Positions 1 through 4,647 of a DNA stretch of 11,121 nucleotides are shown one piece after another. A program made the translations under genes and the position numbers. The notes beneath the pieces are model-generated. The model ran no database searches. It saw only the letters and a list, made by a program, of their open reading frames with translations, and was not told where the DNA came from. Source of the DNA: Clostridiales bacterium UBA6114 (lineage in GTDB: Bacteria; Bacillota; Clostridia; Oscillospirales; Butyricicoccaceae); contig DIWE01000038.1 in the NCBI GenBank assembly GCA_002423435.1, positions 1 through 11,121 on the forward strand, written 5' to 3'. Numbering within the stretch: the stretch's first letter is position 1; every line of letters starts with the position of its first letter.

Positions 1-24
1 TTACACAAAATTCGGGACGGTCTC
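1..24. mobile_element. Possible terminal inverted repeat of an IS256-family element (body outside window)
   Basis: Read on the minus strand, these bases run from GAGACC through CCCGAATTTT to GTGTAA. That layout resembles the ends of IS256-family elements, whose terminal repeats carry a GTGTAA-type inner end. If correct, the outer tip lies near base 24 and the transposase lies to the left, beyond the window. No transposase is visible, so the call rests on remembered similarity alone. Confidence 0.4.
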
Positions 25-54
25 AATAAGCCTGCTTTTATCTCCGTCAAAATT

Positions 55-112
55 AGCACTTTTATACTTGGGGGCCCCAGAGAAAAGTTTCTTCCCCAAA
101 TACAAAAGTGCT
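55..112 (-). terminator. Intrinsic terminator of the PilZ gene
   Basis: Two 19-base arms (55-73 and 94-112) form an inverted repeat with two differences. Read as minus-strand RNA, both differences become G-U pairs. Read as plus-strand RNA, they are A-C mismatches. This points to a hairpin made in the minus-strand transcript, about 40 bases after the PilZ stop codon. The stem is followed on that strand by AATTTT, a short U-run. Confidence 0.65.
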
Positions 113-151
113 CTATAATAATATTAATTCCATTTTGCATTATCTGATGTT

Positions 152-754
152 TTATATTCTAATTTTTTGTCTTTCATAATCAAATATGTATTTACAGATA
201 ACTTGTTCGCTTTTTGGTGTGAGCTTATAGAACATACAGCCATATTCGTTGCCATATATTTCGGATTCTTCTTTTCGTATAATCTGAAAAGTAATATCAA
301 CCGTATCTTTATCCAAATAAGCATTTGCCCTATATAAATTTCCGATAATAAAATCTTTTGGCGAGCCAAAACGCAAACCGCCCAAGCTAATATCTAAAAT
401 AATAGCACTTATCGGCTGAGCAACATATAAAATCTTATTATTGGGATTAATTTCATCACTAATTTCCAAAATAATGTTTGTTTTTATTCTATAAAAATTA
501 CGTCTGTTTTCAAAAACTTTTTTATCATAAACCAGTAAACCCAAATATCCTTTTCGGCTTGCATATACAACTGTTATTAATATTTTATTTTGATTTCTAA
601 TAATAACCTGAACTTTTTCGCCGGGTTTCGATAAAGGTAACGAATCCCCGCTTAATTCTATACTAAATTTTTTATTTTTCGAAAGCTGGCCATTTCCGAG
701 TATGTTCCCGTCGATATCATAAATATCAGCCTGTTCGTCAACAAGAATAGCCAT
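152..754 (-). CDS. PilZ domain protein, putative c-di-GMP receptor
   Basis: This encodes a predicted cytoplasmic protein of 200 residues. The C-terminal half is a PilZ domain with the two c-di-GMP-binding elements: RxxxR (R85-R89, in RRNFYR) and DxSxxG (D121, S123, G126, in DISLGGL). Residues 1 to about 80 form a beta-rich N-terminal domain like that of YcgR-type proteins, which often couple c-di-GMP to motility or surface behaviour. The start at 754 is chosen because AAGGAGG lies 8 bases upstream. An upstream in-frame ATG at 853 would read through the promoter and has no ribosome binding site. The gene is visibly AT-rich compared with the rest of the window and stands alone with its own promoter and terminator. 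The PilZ assignment is firm; the process it controls cannot be read from the sequence. Confidence 0.88.
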   Translation of the reverse strand: MAILVDEQADIYDIDGNILGNGQLSKNKKFSIELSGDSLPLSKPGEKVQVIIRNQNKILITVVYASRKGYLGLLVYDKKVFENRRNFYRIKTNIILEISDEINPNNKILYVAQPISAIILDISLGGLRFGSPKDFIIGNLYRANAYLDKDTVDITFQIIRKEESEIYGNEYGCMFYKLTPKSEQVICKYIFDYERQKIRI

Positions 755-786
755 TTTTATATGCCTCCTTTTTGTAATTATCTGTA

Positions 787-815
787 ATTTTATTCCATTA
801 TTTTCCATATTGCAA
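787..815 (-). promoter_or_regulatory. Sigma-70/SigA-type promoter of the PilZ gene
   Basis: On the minus strand, a -35 box TTGCAA (810-815) and a -10 box TAAAAT (787-792) are separated by 17 bases. Transcription would start near 780, about 25 bases before the ATG at 754. The -35 box matches consensus at four of six positions and the -10 box at five of six. Confidence 0.5.
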
Positions 816-838
816 TATTTACAAGCTACTCTATTAAA

Positions 839-872
839 AAAAGATGCCATCAATCAAAGCATGGCATCTTTT
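839..872. terminator. Orphan bidirectional intrinsic terminator
   Basis: A perfect 12-base inverted repeat (839-850 and 861-872) has a 10-base loop. A-runs on the left and T-runs on the right give it a U-tract in either orientation. The longest U-tract (seven) is on the minus strand. It lies between two divergent genes, so neither neighbour reads into it. It may end an unrecognised small transcript or a lost gene, or insulate the two promoters. Confidence 0.6.
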
Positions 873-892
873 CTACCTGATTTATCAAACAT

Positions 893-939
893 AATCCGAA
901 CCGCTCACCAGTCTTTTCGATTGGCGAAGGGTTCGGATT
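893..939. other. Long imperfect hairpin of unknown role
   Basis: AATCCGAACC (893-902) is repeated inverted at 930-939. Inside it a second stem forms between CCAGTC (908-913) and GATTGG (919-924), closed by a TTTTC loop. The inner stem has a G-U pair if read as plus-strand RNA. No U-tract follows, so it is not a terminator by itself. It could be part of a small RNA, a recombination site or a mobile-element end. Confidence 0.45.
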
Positions 940-972
940 TGCGCTATATCTGGGACAAGCACGATAACACGC

Positions 973-1002
973 TTGACAAATAGGGTTACCCAGTTCTACA
1001 AT
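973..1002 (+). promoter_or_regulatory. Consensus promoter of the ribbon-helix-helix gene
   Basis: The -35 box TTGACA (973-978) is a perfect match to consensus. The -10 box TACAAT (997-1002) matches five of six positions. The spacing is 18 bases. Transcription should start near 1009, about 27 bases ahead of the GTG start codon. Confidence 0.75.
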
Positions 1003-1018
1003 TAGGGTAACCCTATTT
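978..1018 (+). promoter_or_regulatory. Inverted-repeat operator overlapping the promoter
   Basis: A perfect 14-base inverted repeat has arms at 978-991 (AAATAGGGTTACCC) and 1005-1018, separated by 13 bases. The left arm fills most of the -35/-10 spacer and the right arm begins just after the -10 box. Each arm also contains a nearly palindromic GGGTtACCC core. Arms centred 27 bases apart, framing the -10 box, fit repression by a small DNA-binding protein. The adjacent ribbon-helix-helix product is the natural candidate. Confidence 0.6.
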
Positions 1019-1035
1019 CTGTCAGGAGGTGTTAT

Positions 1036-1212
1036 GTGGAAAAGGGCAAGCGAGGCCCTAAGACAGACAATCCCAAGCCATACAGAATGGCTGTCAAGTA
1101 TGACGAAGAATGCAAGCATATTTTAGATGCTTATTGCGAACAAGAAAACGTCAACAAGATGGAAGCTGCAAGGCGAGGAATTAAGAAGTTGAAGGACGAC
1201 CTCAAAAAATAA
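1036..1212 (+). CDS. Small ribbon-helix-helix-like protein (58 residues), putative repressor
   Basis: A GTG start follows a strong ribosome binding site (CAGGAGGT, 1023-1030) by five bases. The 58-residue product has a basic N-terminus rich in Lys, Arg and Pro (residues 2-16). A short strand YRMAVKYD (about 16-23) follows, then two helices, about 24-37 and 41-57, the second holding MEAARRGIKKL. This order matches the Arc/CopG/MetJ ribbon-helix-helix fold, in which the strand of a dimer reads the DNA major groove. Small proteins of this type are common on plasmids, phages and conjugative elements of Clostridia. The inverted repeat over the promoter suggests autoregulation. The overlapping ATG at 1034 gives an unrelated short frame. 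The gene is real by ribosome binding site and promoter; the fold is inferred without alignment. Confidence 0.7.
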   Translation: MEKGKRGPKTDNPKPYRMAVKYDEECKHILDAYCEQENVNKMEAARRGIKKLKDDLKK

Positions 1213-1213
1213 A

Positions 1214-1251
1214 GGAAGCGGCGCACTCCCTACAAGTAACACGCCACTTCC
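1214..1251. other. Hairpin after the ribbon-helix-helix gene
   Basis: GGAAGCGGCG (1214-1223) pairs with CGCCACTTCC (1242-1251), with one mismatch that becomes a G-U pair on the minus strand. It starts one base after the stop codon. There is no U-tract, so it may protect the 3' end of the RNA rather than terminate transcription. Confidence 0.4.
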
Positions 1252-1357
1252 CCAACCCGACAGATGCCCGAAGGCAAATGCAGTGTAAATATTATACCAT
1301 GCGCCGCAAATCCTTTCAAGCAGCGTCGGTATCGACTGTGAAAGGAGTAATTATCAT

Positions 1358-1663
1358 ATGACGAGCAGCGAGCGCATCATTCTCAACGGACTCATCGACT
1401 CCCGGCTGGAAATCGCCTGGAAACGATTGGATGAAAATACGGCATATCAGGAGCAATGCCGTGAGCAGGAAAAAAGCGACGAAAGAGCCGAGGAGCTGCT
1501 GCACAAGCTTACTAAGGAAGAACGTATCACCATACGCCGCCACTATGAGGGCGAAACTGCGAAAATGAGCTTTGAACTGAACGAAGCCTACATACAGGGC
1601 CTGCGGGACAGTGTGAAAATCCTTGCTTCTCTCGGCTTTTTCAGCATGGAGGTGCGCCTGTGA
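1358..1663 (+). CDS. Hypothetical helical protein of an accessory element (101 residues)
   Basis: The ATG follows an AAAGGAG ribosome binding site by about ten bases. The 101-residue product is highly charged and appears entirely helical. A Glu/Arg/Gln-rich stretch at about residues 22-60 could form a coiled coil. A more hydrophobic C-terminal helix (about 66-96) ends in LASLGFFSMEVRL. No signal peptide, transmembrane segment, zinc site or enzyme motif is visible. Its composition resembles small uncharacterised proteins of clostridial conjugative and phage-like elements, perhaps the DUF6809 group, but this is only an impression. The stop codon overlaps a GTG preceded by its own strong ribosome binding site, so the gene was once followed by a translationally coupled partner. 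I do not recognise a function. Confidence 0.6.
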   Translation: MTSSERIILNGLIDSRLEIAWKRLDENTAYQEQCREQEKSDERAEELLHKLTKEERITIRRHYEGETAKMSFELNEAYIQGLRDSVKILASLGFFSMEVRL

Positions 1664-1680
1664 ATTCAACCTTAAAGTAG
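1660..1680 (+). pseudogene. Truncated start of a lost, translationally coupled gene
   Basis: A GTG at 1660 overlaps the preceding stop codon by four bases (GTGA). GGAGGT at 1648-1653 sits an ideal distance before it. The frame then reads only six codons (MNSTLK) before TAG at 1678. Such a good start signal leading nowhere suggests a downstream gene was deleted or replaced at about 1675-1680. Chance cannot be excluded. Confidence 0.3.
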
Positions 1681-1737
1681 GCAATTCGGGACAACTTAAC
1701 CCGAGTCAACAGGCAAACCATCGCGCTTTAGCAGCAA

Positions 1738-1779
1738 AAACGGGCCGGGCATGGGATTTTACCTCTGCCCGGCCCGTTT
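1738..1779 (+). terminator. Strong GC hairpin, probable terminator
   Basis: A perfect 13-base inverted repeat, AAACGGGCCGGGC at 1738-1750 and its complement at 1767-1779, has a 16-base loop. An A-run precedes it and only three Ts close it, so the U-tract is weak. It probably ends transcripts from the accessory genes upstream and separates them from the encapsulin locus. Confidence 0.55.
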
Positions 1780-1845
1780 ACGTCCTCAGACCCCCAGGAA
1801 ATAGGCAACGTCTAAAGCCTATTAACACGAAAGACTATATATTGT

Positions 1846-1945
1846 CACACTGTTTTATTAGTAATTCCGGTGGGTAATTTTTTAATTTACTGAAATACTA
1901 TCTTCAAATGGCAAAGTAAGAGGGGACAGTGTGAAAAATCACACT
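1846..1945. repeat. Triplicated CACACT-type repeats in inverted orientation
   Basis: CACACTGT (1846-1853) has its exact inverted copy ACAGTGTG at 1926-1933. That copy overlaps a second palindrome, AGTGTGA-aaaa-TCACACT (1928-1945). The strip before the palindrome carries GAGGGGACAG. Such short inverted sets occur at targets of REP-associated transposases and as degraded element ends, but could also bind a regulator of the encapsulin promoter. Confidence 0.35.
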
Positions 1946-1959
1946 AACAATTAAAAAAA

Positions 1960-2000
1960 GGCGTGCCGCTCGCCGAAAAGCGGCAACCGCGGCACATGCC
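1960..2000 (+). other. GC-rich hairpin in the encapsulin leader
   Basis: GTGCCGC (1963-1969) pairs with GCGGCAC (1989-1995). The stem is extended outside by GGC/GCC (1960-1962 with 1998-2000) and inside by GCCG/CGGC (1972-1975 with 1981-1984). An A-run precedes it. It sits directly against the alternative hairpins that follow, so it may belong to the same folded leader. Confidence 0.5.
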
Positions 2001-2001
2001 A

Positions 2002-2065
2002 ATAACCTCCATTCGCTTGTGAGGTTTTTATTGTTTTATTTGTGCGCGGAGCGAACGGAGGTTAT
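2002..2065 (+). promoter_or_regulatory. Hairpin that masks the encapsulin ribosome binding site
   Basis: Bases 2002-2016 (ATAACCTCCATTCGC) pair with 2051-2065 (GCGAACGGAGGTTAT) with one mismatch in 15. The right arm contains the GGAGGT ribosome binding site at 2057-2062, so this fold would hide it. The left arm can instead pair with GAGGTT at 2021-2026. The two pairings exclude each other, as expected of a translational switch. No known riboswitch or protein-binding motif was recognised. Confidence 0.45.
2004..2040 (+). terminator. Alternative terminator-like hairpin in the encapsulin leader
   Basis: AACCTC (2004-2009) pairs with GAGGTT (2021-2026) over an 11-base loop. A T-rich run with two interruptions follows (2025-2040). 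The stem is only six pairs, so it is at best a weak terminator. It competes with the ribosome-binding-site-masking hairpin for the same left arm. Confidence 0.35.
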
Positions 2066-2066
2066 C

Positions 2067-3011
2067 ATGTCGGAAACAATTAAGAATCTTAACGCGCTGT
2101 CTGCGAAAGCGGCATATCAGCTGGCGGACGTCGTCAAAACCGCGCCGCAATTTGAATCAATCTCTCCAAGATGGCTTTGCAGGCTGATGGAGTTTAAACC
2201 GCTGGCGACGGGCGTGTTCCGGCTAAACAAGGTGGCGGAAGGCCGTACGCCGCTGGATATGCTGTGCGACCGCACCGGCGTGGAAGACATCCCGGAAGGG
2301 TTTATAGACTATGAAACCAAGCCGAGGGAATATATATTGGATTCGATCTCCACAATCGTCAATATCAACACGCGGGTTTCGGATATCTACAATAATCCGT
2401 ATGACCAGATCCATGAGCAGATTCGGCTTGCCGTTGAAAGCATCCATGAGAGACAGGAAAGCCAGCTGATTAACCATCGGGATTATGGATTACTGTACAA
2501 TATTGCGGATTCCCAGCGCCTGAAAGCGCGCGGCGGATTTCCGACGCCGGACGATCTGGACGAGTTGATTTCAAAGGTGTGGAAGGAACCGTCGTTTTTC
2601 CTCGCGCATCCCAAGGCGATTGCCGCGTTCGGAAGGGAGTGCACAAAACGCGGCGTTCCGCCCGCAACGGTAACCTTATATGGTTCGCCTTTCATAACCT
2701 GGCGCGGGATTCCGCTTGTACCGACGGACAAACTGTTGGTGGACGGGCATAGAAACCCGCAAAGCGGAAACGGCAAAACAAACATTCTGCTGGTTCGGAC
2801 GGGCGAAAAGAAGCAGGGTGTCATCGGCTTATATCAGACAGATCTCCAGGGAGAGCAGTCTAAAGGGCTGTCGGTCCGGTTTATGGGGATTGACAATAAA
2901 GGAATCGGAATTTACCTCTTATCCCTTTACTGTTCGGCAGCCGTGCTGGCGTATGACGCTCTTGCCGTTTTGGAGGACGTGGAAATCGGGAATTATGATC
3001 ACAATGAATAA
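2067..3011 (+). CDS. srpI: Family 2A encapsulin shell protein (SrpI type)
   Basis: The 314-residue product matches the family 2A encapsulin shell in length and throughout the chain. The recognisable blocks are SAKAAYQLADVVKTAP near the N-terminus, SPRWLCRLM, REYILDSISTIVNINTRVSD, NNPYDQIHEQIRLAVESIHE, FPTPDDLDELISKVWKEPSF, FLAHPKAIAAFGRECTKRGV, YGSPFITWRGIPLVPTDKL and, near the C-terminus, SVRFMGIDNKGIGIYLLSLY. This family uses the HK97 phage capsid fold. In characterised members many copies form a closed cytoplasmic shell around a cysteine desulfurase. The start at 2067 follows GGAGGT by four bases. The in-frame ATG at 2019 lies inside the folded leader and lacks a ribosome binding site. The cargo gene follows directly and overlaps the 3' end. 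Expression may be gated by the hairpins at 2002-2065. The family call is very secure; packaging is inferred from the neighbour. Confidence 0.95.
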   Translation: MSETIKNLNALSAKAAYQLADVVKTAPQFESISPRWLCRLMEFKPLATGVFRLNKVAEGRTPLDMLCDRTGVEDIPEGFIDYETKPREYILDSISTIVNINTRVSDIYNNPYDQIHEQIRLAVESIHERQESQLINHRDYGLLYNIADSQRLKARGGFPTPDDLDELISKVWKEPSFFLAHPKAIAAFGRECTKRGVPPATVTLYGSPFITWRGIPLVPTDKLLVDGHRNPQSGNGKTNILLVRTGEKKQGVIGLYQTDLQGEQSKGLSVRFMGIDNKGIGIYLLSLYCSAAVLAYDALAVLEDVEIGNYDHNE

Positions 3012-4458
3012 TATCGGATGGCCCGGCAGCGAGGAACAAATCGATGCGTGCCTGAAAAGCTTAGCGGAAAATAATATCGCGGATGCCAAACGGCTCGAAC
3101 AGATCGCAAACATGTATTTCCCGGCGTTTCACACAGGCTGCGGGGACGCCTGCGAGACACCGGATGAAATCGGAGACGCCGTTTCCGCCGTATTTTCGCA
3201 GTTAAATCTTCTGCCTGAAGGATGGTCGCTTTCCGGTTTACTCAATAACCGCTATGATATTGAGGCAGTCCGCGCCGATTTTCCTATTCTTTCGGAAAAA
3301 GTGGGCGGCAAGGACCTCGTTTGGCTGGACAATGCCGCGACAACACAGAAACCAAAGTGCGTCATTGACAGGCTCACATATTTTTATGAGCACGAAAATT
3401 CCAACGTTCACAGGGGCGCGCATACGCTGGCGGCCCGCGCGACCGACGCTTACGAAGAAGCGCGGGAAAAGGTCCGCCGCTTCTTAAACGCTTCCTCCGA
3501 ATCGGAAATCGTGTTTGTGCGCGGAGCAACCGAGGCAATCAACCTGATCGCGCAGACTTTCGGAAAGGCAAATATCGGGGAAGGCGACGAGGTGCTGGTC
3601 ACCTGCCTTGAGCATCACGCCAACATCGTTCCCTGGCAAATGCTGTGCGCGCGAAAGGGCGCGCGGCTGCGCGTGATTCCGATCGATGAGAGCGGGCAGG
3701 TTGACATCGGGGAATATCATCAGATGCTGGGTCCAAAAGCCAAAATCGTCTCGCTTGCCCATGTCTCCAATACGCTCGGCACGATTGTCCCTATTGAAGA
3801 AATGATTCACGCCGCCCATCGGCACGGGGCGAAAGTCGTGGTGGACGGCGCGCAGGCGGTTTCCCATCTTAAAGTGGACGTGCGGAAGCTGGACGCCGAT
3901 TTTTATGTTTTTTCGGGGCATAAAATTTACGGCCCCACCGGTATCGGCGCGCTTTACGGCAAACTGGATATCTTGAATGAAATGATTCCCTATCACGGCG
4001 GAGGAAACATGATACGGGACGTTACTTTTGAAAAAACGCAATACCAGTCCGCGCCGCACCGTTTTGAGGCGGGAACCGGAAATATAGCCGACGCCGTCGC
4101 GCTTGGCGCGGCAATCGATTATGTATCCGGGATCGGGATAGATGCGATCTGCGCATATGAACACTCGCTGCTGGAATACGGGACGGAAGAACTGCTGAAA
4201 GTTCCGGGATTAAGCTTAATCGGATGCGCCGAAAACAAGACGAGCATTTTGTCCTTCGTCATGCGGGGGCTGCCCAATGAGCAAATCGGGCGGGCGCTGA
4301 ACGCGGAGGGCATCGCAGTCCGCGCCGGGCATCATTGCGCTCAGCCGGTTTTAAGGCGGCTGGGTCTGGAGGGCACGGTTCGCGCGTCGCTTGCAATGTA
4401 TAATACGACAGAGGAAATCGGGAAAACGGCGGAGGTCTTAAAAGGCCTGCATTTTTAA
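2995..4458 (+). CDS. Encapsulin cargo: SufS-like cysteine desulfurase
   Basis: This is a PLP-dependent class V aminotransferase of the SufS/CsdA group, which removes sulfur from L-cysteine to give alanine and an enzyme persulfide. Numbered from 2995, the enzyme domain begins near Y87. It contains DNAATTQKP, a HRGAHTLA motif, the cofactor-binding lysine K310 in FSGHKIYGP, and the catalytic cysteine C448 in RAGHHCAQP. Residues 1-86 are an extension absent from ordinary SufS. It holds a helical piece (DAKRLEQIANMYFP, about 30-43), then C49 and C53, then a Pro/Gly-rich linker. In family 2A systems such extensions direct cargo into the shell. Two in-frame starts are possible, 2995 and 3004, and neither has a strong ribosome binding site. 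Overlap with the shell gene suggests coupled translation. The desulfurase call is firm; cargo status is inferred from context and extension. Confidence 0.93.
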   Translation: MITMNNIGWPGSEEQIDACLKSLAENNIADAKRLEQIANMYFPAFHTGCGDACETPDEIGDAVSAVFSQLNLLPEGWSLSGLLNNRYDIEAVRADFPILSEKVGGKDLVWLDNAATTQKPKCVIDRLTYFYEHENSNVHRGAHTLAARATDAYEEAREKVRRFLNASSESEIVFVRGATEAINLIAQTFGKANIGEGDEVLVTCLEHHANIVPWQMLCARKGARLRVIPIDESGQVDIGEYHQMLGPKAKIVSLAHVSNTLGTIVPIEEMIHAAHRHGAKVVVDGAQAVSHLKVDVRKLDADFYVFSGHKIYGPTGIGALYGKLDILNEMIPYHGGGNMIRDVTFEKTQYQSAPHRFEAGTGNIADAVALGAAIDYVSGIGIDAICAYEHSLLEYGTEELLKVPGLSLIGCAENKTSILSFVMRGLPNEQIGRALNAEGIAVRAGHHCAQPVLRRLGLEGTVRASLAMYNTTEEIGKTAEVLKGLHF

Positions 4459-4532
4459 TTATCTGTTCCCGCATTCTTCGATTCTGCCTTCTATTGCGAT
4501 ATATTCCGCGGCAGTTCGCTTCAAAAACCCTG

Positions 4533-4578
4533 AGGGGGTGCCGCGAAACGCATATCCATGCATTTCGCGGCACCCCCT
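4533..4578. terminator. Long hairpin between convergent genes
   Basis: A perfect 16-base inverted repeat (4533-4548 and 4563-4578) extends inward, after one mismatch, by GCAT/ATGC around a four-base loop. It lies between the ends of the convergent desulfurase and DegV genes. On the minus strand a run of five Ts follows after a short gap. On the plus strand there is no U-tract. It probably ends both transcripts or blocks read-through between them. Confidence 0.55.
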
Positions 4579-4647
4579 TAAGACTCTGTTTGTTCGGCTT
4601 TTGGCGCAAATACCGCTTGCAGTTTATTTCCTAAAAACCAAAACGCG

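Larger units (their letters stand above)
1664..1959. other. Non-coding strip without a convincing gene
   Basis: No supported reading frame lies between the 101-residue protein and the encapsulin gene. The strip goes from moderate GC with a strong hairpin (1738-1779) to a clearly AT-rich stretch (about 1800-1960) holding CACACT repeats. No convincing promoter with both boxes was found for the encapsulin gene, although one should exist here or further upstream. The abrupt change in composition fits a junction between accessory and resident DNA. Confidence 0.5.

Noticed and set aside
893..1018. CRISPR-like repeats among the stacked inverted repeats
   Set aside because: The arms are inverted rather than direct, occur once each, and no regularly spaced spacers are present.
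850..1119. An 89-codon minus-strand reading frame rich in Cys and Pro
   Set aside because: It runs antisense through the long hairpin, the operator and promoter of the ribbon-helix-helix gene and part of that gene, and has no ribosome binding site. Its look comes from the structured DNA.
1034..1126. ATG at 1034 overlapping the GTG start of the small gene
   Set aside because: It gives a short frame unlike any known protein. The GTG at 1036 gives a basic ribbon-helix-helix-like product with good ribosome binding site spacing.
1316..1684. A 122-codon minus-strand frame with hydrophobic stretches
   Set aside because: It lies antisense over the 101-residue gene, which has a clear ribosome binding site. 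The hydrophobic pattern is a shadow of its charged helical codons.
1684..1700. AATTCGGGAC shared with the insertion sequence end at bases 9-18
   Set aside because: Only ten bases match and the rest of the terminal repeat is absent, so a second insertion sequence end is not supported.
3484..4164. A 226-codon minus-strand frame
   Set aside because: It is entirely antisense to the conserved desulfurase domain and has no family features.
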